Source: CAYWWM01 sp965198025 (GTDB lineage: Bacteria; Acidobacteriota; Terriglobia; 2-12-FULL-54-10). Taken from it: a stretch of DNA of 64,000 bases. Shown piece by piece: positions 32,395-41,207 of this stretch. The translations under genes were made by a program, and so were the position numbers. The notes under the pieces are model-generated. The model was not told the DNA's origin, ran no database searches, and saw only the letters and a list, made by a program, of their open reading frames with translations. Location: the NCBI GenBank assembly GCA_965198025.1, contig OZ240237.1, forward strand, positions 1 through 64,000, in the 5' to 3' direction. Positions within the stretch are counted from its first letter, which is position 1; every line of letters starts with the position of its first letter.

Positions 32395-35070
32395 TCACGC
32401 CGTGCGCTTCAACTCCTCTTCCTTATCTTCGAGAGCAGCTTGTGCGGCAGCGAGGCGGGCGATGGGCACGCGGTAGGGCGAGCAACTGACGTAGTCGAGT
32501 CCAGCTTGGTGGCAGAACTCGACCGACGCCGGGTCGCCACCGTGCTCGCCGCAGATACCGACTTCGAGGTCTGGCCGCGTCTTGCGGCCGCGCTCCGTGC
32601 CGATGCGGACCATCTCGCCCACGCCGACCCGGTCAACCACCACGAACGGATCGTGTTCGAGCACTCCTTCGCGCGTGTAAGCCTCCAAGAACTTGCCGCT
32701 GTCGTCGCGTGAGTAGCCGTATGTCGTCTGCGTCAGGTCATTGGTGCCGAAGCTGAAGAACTCGGCGTCGCGCGCGATTTCGTCCGCGATCAGGCAGGTC
32801 CGCGGCAACTCGACCATCGTGCCGACGAGATACTTGACGCGGATGCCCCGTTTGGCAAACACTTCCTCGGCGGTGCGGTCAGCAATCTCCTTCTGCAACT
32901 GAACCTCGCGCCCGGTGGCAGCCAGCGGGATCATGATTTCCGGGATCACCTTCTTGCCTTCTTTGGCGACGTGGCAGGCGGCCTGGAAGATGGCGCGGCA
33001 TTGCATCTCGGAGACTTCCGGGTAGAGAATCCCGAGGCGGCAGCCGCGCAGCCCGAGCATCGGATTCGCCTCATGGAGCTGCTCCACGCGGGCCAGCAGC
33101 CGCTCTTTTTCCTTAAGCTTCGGGGAGCGGGATTTCTTCGCCCGCAGTAGCGCCACCTCTACCATCAGTTTCTCCCGCCGCGGCAGGAATTCGTGCAACG
33201 GCGGATCGAGCAGCCGGATGATAACCGGCAGACCCTCCATCGCCCGGAAGAGGCCGATGAAGTCCTTCCGCTGCATCGGCAGCAACTTGGCCAGCTGCTT
33301 GCGGCGCTCCTTCTCGGTGTGCGCCAGGATCATGGCCTGCATGTGCGGAATGCGTTCTTCGTCGAAAAACATGTGTTCGGTGCGGCACAGGCCGATGCCT
33401 TCCGCGCCGAAGCGGCGTGCCACGAGAGCGTCGCGCGGAATGTCGGCGTTGGCCCGGACACCCAGACGCCGGAACTCATCCGCCCAGCTCATAAACTTTG
33501 CGAAGTCGCCGCTCGTTGGGTTCGGCTCCACCGTGGAAACCTGGCCGAGAATGACGCGACCGGTCGTGCCGTCGAGCGAAATCCAGTCTCCCTCTTTGAT
33601 GGTAAGTTTCTCGACCGTCATCTGTTTCTTTTTGTCATCTACATGAACCGCGCCTGCGCCAGCTACGCAGCACTTTCCCATACCCCGCGCCACCACCGCA
33701 GCGTGACTCGTCATACCGCCGCGCGAAGTCAGGATTCCGGCGGCAACGTCCATCCCTTGGATGTCGTCCGGCACGGTTTCCGGGCGGACCAGAATCATCG
33801 GGTGCTTCTTTCCCTGCTGCACTGCGTCTTCGGTGTTGAACACCGCCTGCCCCACGGCCGCCCCGGGAGAAGCGGGAAGCCCGCGAGCGATCACCTTGAC
33901 GGGCTTGCTTTCGTCCAGCACCGGATGGAGCAACTGTTCGAGCTGGTTTGGATCGACCCGCAGAATTGCATCCCGCTTGGTCAGCAGCCCTTCCTCGACC
34001 ATATCCACCGCGATACGGACGGCAGCCCTGCCGGTTCGCTTGCCGTTGCGTGTCTGGAGCATGAAGACCCGGCCCTGCTGGATGGTGAACTCAAAGTCCT
34101 GCATGTCCTTGTAGTGGCGTTCCAAGCGTTCCGTCATCTCGCGGAGCTGTGCGTAAACGTCCGGCATGATCGCCTTCAACTGCTTGATCGGCACAGGGGT
34201 GTAGGTGCCCGCCACCACGTCCTCCCCCTGTGCGTTCAACAGAAACTCGCCGAAGAACTCCTTCTCGCCGGTCGAGGGATTACGCGTGAATCCGACCCCG
34301 GTACCGCTCGTTTCGCCGAGGTTCCCGAAGACCATGGCTTGCACGTTGACCGCCGTGCCCAGCGTTTCCGGAATCTCGTTCATGTGCCGGTAGTGGACCG
34401 CGCGCGGATTGTACCAGGAGCGGAACACGGCATCGCGCGCCATCGCCAGTTGTTTCGTAGTGTTCTGAGGAAACGGTGTGCCGGTCTTCTTCTGCACCAG
34501 GCTCTTGTACTCCCGGATGACGCCTTCGAGGGCCTTCGCGCTCAGGTCGCTGTCTGAGAGGACCCTGTTGCGCTTCTTCGTTCTTTCGAACAAGAGGTCG
34601 AAATTCCCCTTGGGGATCTCGAGTACGACGTTACCGAACATCTGGATGAACCGCCGGTAGCAGTCCATGGCGAAGCGCGAGTTGTCGCTCCGGGCCGCCA
34701 GTGTCTTGGTCGTCTGATCGTTCAATCCCAGATTCAGGATGGTGTCCATCATGCCGGGCATCGAAAACTTGGCGCCGGACCGCACGCTCACCAGCAGCGG
34801 ATTGTCCCGGGCGCCGAGTTGCTGCCCGGTTGCCTGTTCGAGCCGTGTCACGGCCTGCCGGAATTCCTTCTCGATCGCCTCCGGCAGTGTCCCATCGTTC
34901 TCGAAATACGCCCGGCAGCTCTGCGTGGAAATGGTAAACCCGGGTGGAACAGGCAACCCGGCGTTGGTCATCTCTGCCAGCCCGGCTCCCTTTCCCCCGA
35001 GTTCGTCCTTCATTCCGCCGTTCCCGTCCGCGCGTCCCTGGGCGAAAAAGTATACATGCGGCTCACTCAT
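32395..35070 (-). CDS. ppdK: Pyruvate, phosphate dikinase
   Basis: An 891-residue cytosolic enzyme that interconverts pyruvate + ATP + Pi and phosphoenolpyruvate + AMP + PPi. The N-terminal ATP-grasp domain starts YFFAQGRADGNGGMKDELGG, KGAGLAEMTNAGLPVPPGFT. The swivelling phospho-histidine domain carries GGMTSHAAVVARGMGKCCVA near residue 450. The C-terminal PEP-binding barrel has GIGLCRTEHMFF, NPMLGLRGCRLGILYPEV, FFSFGTNDLTQTTYGYSRDD and CGEHGGDPASVEFC with its catalytic Cys. ATG 35070 with AGGAGG upstream fits the family start. It follows glyS by 40 bases on the same strand. Confidence 0.96.
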   Translation of the reverse strand: MSEPHVYFFAQGRADGNGGMKDELGGKGAGLAEMTNAGLPVPPGFTISTQSCRAYFENDGTLPEAIEKEFRQAVTRLEQATGQQLGARDNPLLVSVRSGAKFSMPGMMDTILNLGLNDQTTKTLAARSDNSRFAMDCYRRFIQMFGNVVLEIPKGNFDLLFERTKKRNRVLSDSDLSAKALEGVIREYKSLVQKKTGTPFPQNTTKQLAMARDAVFRSWYNPRAVHYRHMNEIPETLGTAVNVQAMVFGNLGETSGTGVGFTRNPSTGEKEFFGEFLLNAQGEDVVAGTYTPVPIKQLKAIMPDVYAQLREMTERLERHYKDMQDFEFTIQQGRVFMLQTRNGKRTGRAAVRIAVDMVEEGLLTKRDAILRVDPNQLEQLLHPVLDESKPVKVIARGLPASPGAAVGQAVFNTEDAVQQGKKHPMILVRPETVPDDIQGMDVAAGILTSRGGMTSHAAVVARGMGKCCVAGAGAVHVDDKKKQMTVEKLTIKEGDWISLDGTTGRVILGQVSTVEPNPTSGDFAKFMSWADEFRRLGVRANADIPRDALVARRFGAEGIGLCRTEHMFFDEERIPHMQAMILAHTEKERRKQLAKLLPMQRKDFIGLFRAMEGLPVIIRLLDPPLHEFLPRREKLMVEVALLRAKKSRSPKLKEKERLLARVEQLHEANPMLGLRGCRLGILYPEVSEMQCRAIFQAACHVAKEGKKVIPEIMIPLAATGREVQLQKEIADRTAEEVFAKRGIRVKYLVGTMVELPRTCLIADEIARDAEFFSFGTNDLTQTTYGYSRDDSGKFLEAYTREGVLEHDPFVVVDRVGVGEMVRIGTERGRKTRPDLEVGICGEHGGDPASVEFCHQAGLDYVSCSPYRVPIARLAAAQAALEDKEEELKRTA

Positions 35071-35110
35071 TGGATAGTCCTCCTCTGCCGGGCATCCGAA
35101 TGTTAGACGC

Positions 35111-37276
35111 CTATTGTACTCCGGCCTTCTTTTCTTCCGTGGTAACGATCTCGGAAAAATCTGCAAGGGTGGAAAATTCGTTCAGAAGGTGTTGCAGCAG
35201 GGTCAGGCGATTCTGGCGAACGGTTTCCTGCGGGGCCATGACCAGCACCGTGTCGAAGAAGCTGTCGACCGAGGACCGCAGCGCCGCGATCGCCTGGAGC
35301 GCTGCCACGTAATTCCCCTCGCGCTTCCACTGTGCTACACGCTCCGCCGCAGTCCGGTACTGCTCGTAGAGGTCCGATTCCGGTCCCGGCTCGAAAAGGC
35401 CAGGTTCGAGCTTCCCCGGAGTAAAGTTGTGTGCCTGCTCGGCCTGCCGCAGGATATTCTTGATTCGCTTGAACGCGGCTGCCAGCGGCTCGAAGTTCTC
35501 CGTCGGGCGGACTTGGGCCACGGCGGCGGCTCTCTCGATCGTTTCCGCCACTCCCTCGCTGCCGGCCCCGAGCACGGCGTTCACCTCGTCGTAGGCGAAG
35601 CCGCGCACTTCTTGCAAGTAAAACCGAAGCCGCTCCGTCAGGAAGGACGACAGATCCTTCATCACGGTATCTCGCTTCCAATTTGGCACCCTGCCCTCAG
35701 CCTTGGCGCTCTGATACACCGATACCGCATCCTCGATCAGGCAACTGGTGGGCAGCCGAATGGTATGGTCGGACAGAATCTTGATCACGCCGTTGGCAGC
35801 GCGCCGCAGCCCGTACGGGTCCTTGGACCCCGAAGGCGTGAGACCGATCCCGAAGAACCCAGTCAATGTGTCTACCCGGTCGACGAGCGAAACCAGCGCC
35901 CCGGCCAGCGTACGCGGGGAAGCGTCCTCGACGTTCACCGGTTTGTAGTGGTCGTATATCGCATCGGCCACTTCGTCCGGCAGTCCTTCGCGCCGCGCGT
36001 AAAGCCCGCCGATCACGCCCTGCAGTTCCGTGAATTCTTTGACCAGATCGGTCGTCAGATCGCACTTCGCGAGCCGAGCCGCGCTCTGGATGGCGTCCAG
36101 CTTCTCCATCTGCCCTAGCCGCGCGTCGAACGCTGCCGCCAGCCTCCGCATGCGGTCCGCTTTGTGGAAATAGGAGCCGAGTTGCGACTGGAACGTCACC
36201 TGCCGCAGCGACTCCAGGCGCTGCTCCAGGCGCGTTTCAGCGTCAGACTCCCAGAAAAACTGGGCGTCGGTGAACCGCGCTTGCAGCACCCGCTCGTGCC
36301 CGTGCCGGATCGCTCCCGCCGCGTCCACATCCCGGTCCATCACGGCCACAAACCGCGGCGCCAGCGTTCCGTCCGCTCGTTCGAGCGAAAGGTATTTCTG
36401 GTGTCCTTTCATCACCGTGATCAGGACTTCGTCGGGTAGCGAAAGGAACGACGGATCGAATTCTCCCAGCAGCGGAGTGGGATACTCCGTGAGATAGACC
36501 AGCGTGTGCAACAGCTCCTCGTTCGCTTTGATCTGGAGCCCAGTGCCCGATGGCAGCAATGCTTGTGCCCCGTCGAGAATACGAGACTTGCGCTCTTTCG
36601 GATCGACCAAAACGAAGTTCGCTGCCAGCGTCTTTCGGTAGCCGGCGAAGTTACGCACCGGCAGCGACCGTTTGCCGAGCAGCCGGTGTCCAAACGTTTT
36701 CGATACGGCACGCACGGAGCCGATCGCGCACGGGACCACCTTCCCGCCCAGTAGCGCCAGCAGCGACCGGATCGGTCGAATGAACCGCGGCCCGGATTTT
36801 CCCTCCCAGTACATCTTTCGTGGAAACGGAATGGCAAGCACGGCTTGTGGAATCAGATCCGCCAGGATATCGGTGGCCGACCGTCCAGGATCCTTTTTTT
36901 GAAAAACCAGATATTCCCCTTTCGGGGTGGGAACCGTTTCGAGGCCCTCCAGCGTTGTTCCCATCTTGGCGGCGAAGGCCTTGGCTGCCGCGGTAGGCTT
37001 CCCGTCCGCATCGAAGGCGACTCGCTTGGGCGGGCCCTGGACTGTCGCAACCAAACTCGGCTGGTGAGCCGGAAGACGAGGACAATAGGCGATCAGGCGT
37101 CGCGGCGTCGCGTACATTTCGAGTGAAACCGCAGGTTCTCCGGAAAGCCGCGCCTCACGCAAGCCTTCTTCCAGGAGACGCTTCAAATCCGATACCGCGC
37201 CTTCGATCATCCAGGCGGGAATCTCTTCGACGCCGACTTCGAGCAAGAATTCTGGTTCTGAAGCTTCAGCGCGCAA
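35111..37276 (-). CDS. glyS: Glycyl-tRNA synthetase beta subunit
   Basis: A product of about 721 residues. It opens EPEFLLEVGVEEIPAWMIEG, has the HD-like/GlyRS beta core with FIRPIRSLLALLGGKVVPCA, ADRMRRLAAAFDARLGQM, RAARLAKCDLTTDLVKEFTE-like AARLAKCDLTTDLVKEFTEL, QGVIGGLYARREGLPDEVAD, DPYGLRRAANGVIKI, and a C-terminal anticodon-binding domain. It forms the alpha2beta2 enzyme with GlyQ. No ATG is available at the right place; TTG 37276 overlaps the glyQ stop by 11 bases and has GGGAAG 7 bases upstream. TTG 37330 is the alternative and would add 18 residues. Confidence 0.95.
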   Translation of the reverse strand: MRAEASEPEFLLEVGVEEIPAWMIEGAVSDLKRLLEEGLREARLSGEPAVSLEMYATPRRLIAYCPRLPAHQPSLVATVQGPPKRVAFDADGKPTAAAKAFAAKMGTTLEGLETVPTPKGEYLVFQKKDPGRSATDILADLIPQAVLAIPFPRKMYWEGKSGPRFIRPIRSLLALLGGKVVPCAIGSVRAVSKTFGHRLLGKRSLPVRNFAGYRKTLAANFVLVDPKERKSRILDGAQALLPSGTGLQIKANEELLHTLVYLTEYPTPLLGEFDPSFLSLPDEVLITVMKGHQKYLSLERADGTLAPRFVAVMDRDVDAAGAIRHGHERVLQARFTDAQFFWESDAETRLEQRLESLRQVTFQSQLGSYFHKADRMRRLAAAFDARLGQMEKLDAIQSAARLAKCDLTTDLVKEFTELQGVIGGLYARREGLPDEVADAIYDHYKPVNVEDASPRTLAGALVSLVDRVDTLTGFFGIGLTPSGSKDPYGLRRAANGVIKILSDHTIRLPTSCLIEDAVSVYQSAKAEGRVPNWKRDTVMKDLSSFLTERLRFYLQEVRGFAYDEVNAVLGAGSEGVAETIERAAAVAQVRPTENFEPLAAAFKRIKNILRQAEQAHNFTPGKLEPGLFEPGPESDLYEQYRTAAERVAQWKREGNYVAALQAIAALRSSVDSFFDTVLVMAPQETVRQNRLTLLQHLLNEFSTLADFSEIVTTEEKKAGVQ

Positions 37277-38276
37277 CGGTCGCTTCCCGTGGTCCTGTGA
37301 ATGCAGGCCCAGACAGCCTTGATAGGTCAAGCTGTTCCAGATAGGCTGCGGCGACGCCGCAAGCCAGTGTGCGGACCCGCGCGATCACCGAAGCCCGTTC
37401 GGTCACGCTCAACGCGCCGCGCGAGTCGAGCAAATTGAACAGATGCGAACACTTAAGCACCAAGTCGTAGGTCGCTAGCACCGGAAACCGGGCCTTGGCT
37501 TCCAGGTCTTCGAGCTTCGCGAACGCGTCCAGCAAGCGGCGGCACTCTTGCTCATTGAGATCGAACTGCTTCCAGAGCATTTTCACGTCGGCCATCTCGA
37601 AGTTGTATACGGAAAACTGCTGTTCTTCCTGCCAGCGCACCTGCCCGTAGGTCGTGTTCTCGTTCCACCGAAGTGAATACACGCTGTCGGTGTCCTGTAG
37701 AAACGCCGCGATCCGCTCCAGACCGTAGGTCAGTTCGACCGAGATCGGGTCGAGATCAATGCCACCGCACTGCTGGAAGTACGTGAACTGCGTGATCTCC
37801 AGCCCGTCGAGCATCACCTGCCAGCCCACACCCCACGCCCCCAGTGTCGGGTTCTCCCAATTGTCCTCCTCGAACTTCACGTCGTGATGCTGGAGGTCGA
37901 TCCCGACCTGTTCGAGACTCGCCAGGTAGGTATCCTGCACCTCGGCCGGCGAGGGCTTCAGAATCACCTGCCATTGCAGGTGCTTGTAGAGGCGGTTCGG
38001 GTTCTCCCCGTAGCGTCCGTCGTCGGGGCGCCGGCTTGGCTGCACATAGGCCACACGGTACGGTTCCGGCCCTAGCGCCCTCAGAAATGTCTCTGGACAA
38101 CTCGTCCCCGCGCCCACTTCGATATCGTAGGGTTGCTGCAGAATGCAGCTCTGTCCGGCCCAGAATTCGCTCAGGCGCAGGATCAGGTCCTGTAGTGTCG
38201 CCGCCGCCTTCTTGGCTGCTGCAGCGGTCTTCGCAGCGGCTTTCGAATTGGCCTTGGTCGTCTTGCGGGTAGCCAT
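37266..38276 (-). CDS. glyQ: Glycyl-tRNA synthetase alpha subunit
   Basis: A 336-residue product. From residue 27 on it is a normal GlyQ: LQDLILRLSEFWAGQSCILQ, QPYDIEVGAGTSCPETFLRA, YVQPSRRPDDGRYGENPNRL, FEEDNWENPTLGAWGVGWQV, and FTYFQQCGGIDLDPISVELT. It forms the glycyl-adenylate and charges tRNA-Gly with GlyS. The first 26 residues are an extra Lys/Ala/Thr-rich tail (MATRKTTKANSKAAAKTAAA), basic and histone-H1-like, not found in standard GlyQ; it may bind RNA. The next ATG would fall within the core, so the tail is real coding sequence. glyQ precedes glyS. Confidence 0.96.
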   Translation of the reverse strand: MATRKTTKANSKAAAKTAAAAKKAAATLQDLILRLSEFWAGQSCILQQPYDIEVGAGTSCPETFLRALGPEPYRVAYVQPSRRPDDGRYGENPNRLYKHLQWQVILKPSPAEVQDTYLASLEQVGIDLQHHDVKFEEDNWENPTLGAWGVGWQVMLDGLEITQFTYFQQCGGIDLDPISVELTYGLERIAAFLQDTDSVYSLRWNENTTYGQVRWQEEQQFSVYNFEMADVKMLWKQFDLNEQECRRLLDAFAKLEDLEAKARFPVLATYDLVLKCSHLFNLLDSRGALSVTERASVIARVRTLACGVAAAYLEQLDLSRLSGPAFTGPREATVAR

Positions 38277-38341
38277 CAGACTGTAAACTCACTCTTCCCG
38301 CTCAATGGGTCAGCCGGTGGAATGTAGCGATGAGGGCTAAC

Positions 38342-39088
38342 TTACTCCAGTTCTTCCAACTGTCTCCGCGTCACCAGGCGGCGTTCCATATGCCGCTCCA
38401 TTTCCTGCCACAGGAACTTCCGCAAGTCTGCCGCAAAGCGCTGCTTCCAGCCCACGGCCGGAATCTTCGTCAGTGACTCGGCCCGCATCCGCCGCGCCAT
38501 GCCACGGGAATCCGCCGTGAGCGTCGAACTTCCGTCGGTACGGCACACCCGGCACCGCAAGCCTTCCGACGAGGTCCGAAACCACGCCGGCTCATTCGGT
38601 TCGAGGACTTCTCTGCAGCGCAGACAAGCGTCCAGCGGAGGCAGAAAACCCGCAAAATTCACCGCCCACAGGTCGAAGTACGTCACCGGCCGCCAGATCT
38701 CGCCGGTCCGCCGAATTTCCTCGATCACCAGCAAGATCAGCCGGAAAAAAGGGTCGTTCGCCTCGCGCTCCGGCAGAAGCTGCTCAGCCACTTCCGCGAC
38801 ATGGCTGAACGCTACCGTCGCGTCGTAATCGCTCTGCACATCGAAAAACGATTCCAGCAGTTCGCAAGACTCGAGCCGCACTAAATCCTGCGCCTCGCGC
38901 TCCGAATACCGCAGCCGCACGTGCGACAGCAACTCCAGCCCGGCCCCAAACCGCTTGACGCTCCGGCGCGCGTTCGGCGCTACTCCCCGCGTCCGGCCCC
39001 CAGCCCGCGAGAAAAAGCTCACGATCTTGTCCGCTTCTTTGAGCGGATAGCTGCGGAGAATGATCGCTTCCGTCTCCCGAACCGGCAT
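38342..39088 (-). CDS. recO: DNA repair protein RecO
   Basis: A 248-residue product. The N-terminal OB fold starts ETEAIILRSYPLKEADKIVS, FFSRAGGRTRGVAPNARRS. The C-terminal helical part includes a four-cysteine zinc site (CLRC near residue 155 and CRVC near 178). RecO loads RecA on gapped DNA together with RecF and RecR. It is first of a leftward run recO-glyQ-glyS-ppdK; recO followed by glyQS is a common order. The glyQ start lies 65 bases beyond its stop. Confidence 0.93.
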   Translation of the reverse strand: MPVRETEAIILRSYPLKEADKIVSFFSRAGGRTRGVAPNARRSVKRFGAGLELLSHVRLRYSEREAQDLVRLESCELLESFFDVQSDYDATVAFSHVAEVAEQLLPEREANDPFFRLILLVIEEIRRTGEIWRPVTYFDLWAVNFAGFLPPLDACLRCREVLEPNEPAWFRTSSEGLRCRVCRTDGSSTLTADSRGMARRMRAESLTKIPAVGWKQRFAADLRKFLWQEMERHMERRLVTRRQLEELE

Positions 39089-39623
39089 GGTAGAACTCTG
39101 GATTGGCTCGTGCTCCTAGACGCAAGTGGTTGAAAGTCTGGGTCAATAGCTGTGCCGATGACCGGGACCCATAGCCCTACACCCGAAACCCAAAAACTTA
39201 GCATAGAACCGATTCACGGAGCAACAAGGTGGGAGAAGGGGTAGTATCTCAGTTTGAATCATCTGGTGGTTCTAGCGGGTTTGGTACAGGTGCGGTTAGC
39301 TGCTCTCTCATGTGTTTGTAGCTCCACGCCGTATGGTCCACTCGACACACCGGCCGTACGGTATGTGCAATGCTGCCGGACGTCCAGATTCAACTTCCCT
39401 CCTATAAGAGCCAAGAGGCTTCCATGCAATGCTGATCTCGATTTCCGTCTGGCCCGAGAGTTCCAAAAAGCGAAGAATGTGGAAGCTGTGTCAGCAATAA
39501 CCCATCGCAAACTTCGCTGGCTTCCCTTATCAAGGCCCATTCTCTTGTTGTCATGCGATAGCCAGACCTGAAAATCATAGGGGAATTCCTTGCCTTGCCC
39601 ATTTTGACTCGAATTCACACAAG
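39089..39623. other. 535-base gap with no recognised gene
   Basis: The stretch lies upstream of recO and downstream of mmsA. Open frames on both strands (for example 39254-39571 on +) have no ribosome site, no recognised motif and irregular composition. No strong hairpin, tRNA or repeat seen elsewhere in the window is found. The recO promoter should be near 39100-39200. It may contain remains of a lost gene, but I could not identify any. Confidence 0.5.
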
Positions 39624-41093
39624 CTACTTCTGCGAAGGCCACCGCTCGACCACCACTTTCGCCTCCGTGTAGAACTCGACCGCGTGGCGGCCCTGCCCGT
39701 GCAGGTCGCCGAAGAAGCTGTCCTTCCATCCGCTGAACGGATAAAACGCCATCGGGGCGGCCACACCCACGTTGATGCCGATGTTACCTGCCGCAACGCG
39801 ATAGCGAAACTCCCGCGCCGCCGCTCCGCTTGCCGTGAACAGGCATGCCATGTTCCCGTAGCTTGTGCTGTTCGCGAGCGCGATGGCTTCGTCCAAATCG
39901 TGCGCCGGCAGCAGGTTCAGCACGGGGCCAAACACCTCCGTGCGCAGAATCTCGCCGTCTGGCTTTGCGCTTTCGAGAACCGTCGGGTGGAGGAAATTCC
40001 CCTGCTCGTATTTCTCGACCTGGTTGCCGCGCCCGTCCACCAGCAGCCGCACGTTGTCCCGGCAGGCGCCTTCGATCAGGCTCTCGATGCGGGTCTTGCT
40101 TTCCGGCGTGATCACCGGACCCATCTGCACGCCGTCTTCCAGGCCGTACCCCACATGCCGTGTCGCTGCCGCCTCGCTGATTGCTTCGGTGAACGGCCGC
40201 TGCGCCTCGCCCACCAAAATAGCCAGCGACGCCGCCAGGCACCGCTGCCCGGCGCAGCCGAACGCGCTTTCCGCGGTCACCTGCGTGGTCGCTTCGATAT
40301 CAGCGTCCGGCATCACTACGACCGCGTTCTTCGCGCCGCCCTGGCACTGCGCGCGTTTCCCGTTCGCCGTCGCCCGCTGATAGACGTACTTCGCGACCCG
40401 CGTGGAGCCCACAAACGAAACGGCGCGGATTGTCGGATGATCGAGCAGTGCGTCCACCGTTGGCTTTGCTCCATGCACGAGTTGCACCACGCCCTTCGGA
40501 AACCCAGCCTGATCAAGCAATTCATATAGCCGGGCGCTGGTGATCGGCACTTTCTCGCTCGGCTTCAGGATGAAGCAATTCCCCAACGCCACGGCGTAGG
40601 GCAGGAACCACAGCGGGATCATGCTTGGAAAATTGAACGGTGTAATCGCCGCCGCGACGCCCAAGGGCTGCCGGAACATGTGCTCGTCAATGCCTCGCGC
40701 CACATCCTCGTTGTTGTAGCCCTGCATCAGGCTCGGTGCGCCGCACGCCACCTCCACATTTTCGATGCCGCGCCGCAGCTCCCCGACCGATTCCGCGTAC
40801 GTCTTGCCGCACTCTTTGGTGACGGTCCGCGCCAGGTCTTCCAGGTTGGCTTCGAGCAGTTGCTTCAACCGGAAGAGCGGCTGCACCCGCTCGGGCACCG
40901 GCGTCCTGCGCCATACCGAAGCTGCTTTCGCCGCGCACCGCGCCGCCTCGTCGACGTCGGTCGCCGTAGAAACGGGCACCCGCGTTAGCACCTCAGCCGT
41001 AGCCGGATTCGTCACATTCAAACGTTCGGTGGACGCCGATTCGCGCCAAACTCCCCCGACATAATTCGCCAGCGTCTCTTGATTGATTCCCAT
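39624..41093 (-). CDS. mmsA: CoA-acylating methylmalonate-semialdehyde dehydrogenase
   Basis: A 489-residue aldehyde dehydrogenase. It begins NYVGGVWRESASTERLNVTN, PATAEVL and has SFVGSTRVAKYVYQRATANG, KRAQCQGGAKNAVVVMPDAD, and the catalytic Cys in FGCAGQRCLAASLAILVG. The block QGGAKN in place of the usual ELGG is typical of the CoA-dependent subfamily that turns (methyl)malonate semialdehyde into propionyl-CoA or acetyl-CoA. It serves valine, thymine or inositol breakdown. The propionyl-CoA formed would pass to methylmalonyl-CoA, in line with the epimerase and B12 genes in the window. Length is normal. Confidence 0.93.
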   Translation of the reverse strand: MGINQETLANYVGGVWRESASTERLNVTNPATAEVLTRVPVSTATDVDEAARCAAKAASVWRRTPVPERVQPLFRLKQLLEANLEDLARTVTKECGKTYAESVGELRRGIENVEVACGAPSLMQGYNNEDVARGIDEHMFRQPLGVAAAITPFNFPSMIPLWFLPYAVALGNCFILKPSEKVPITSARLYELLDQAGFPKGVVQLVHGAKPTVDALLDHPTIRAVSFVGSTRVAKYVYQRATANGKRAQCQGGAKNAVVVMPDADIEATTQVTAESAFGCAGQRCLAASLAILVGEAQRPFTEAISEAAATRHVGYGLEDGVQMGPVITPESKTRIESLIEGACRDNVRLLVDGRGNQVEKYEQGNFLHPTVLESAKPDGEILRTEVFGPVLNLLPAHDLDEAIALANSTSYGNMACLFTASGAAAREFRYRVAAGNIGINVGVAAPMAFYPFSGWKDSFFGDLHGQGRHAVEFYTEAKVVVERWPSQK

Positions 41094-41207
41094 GGCTTGA
41101 TGGTACTCATCTCGTGGACCCGCAGCCGATTCACCAGTGCTGCTCCACCTGTTGGTTGCCCTTCTGATTCACAAAGAAGAAACGGAAGGTGATCGTTTCC
41201 GCGATGG

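Noticed and set aside
33193..34557. 454-codon open frame on the plus strand
   Set aside because: It is antisense to ppdK, whose sequence is complete and unmistakable. The antisense frame is a by-product of high GC content.
37277..37330. Longer glyS start at TTG 37330
   Set aside because: It would overlap glyQ by 65 bases and add residues not typical of GlyS; TTG 37276 has a better ribosome site. The choice remains uncertain.
39254..39571. 105-codon frame between recO and mmsA
   Set aside because: It has no ribosome site, and an equally long frame exists on the other strand. Composition does not look coding.
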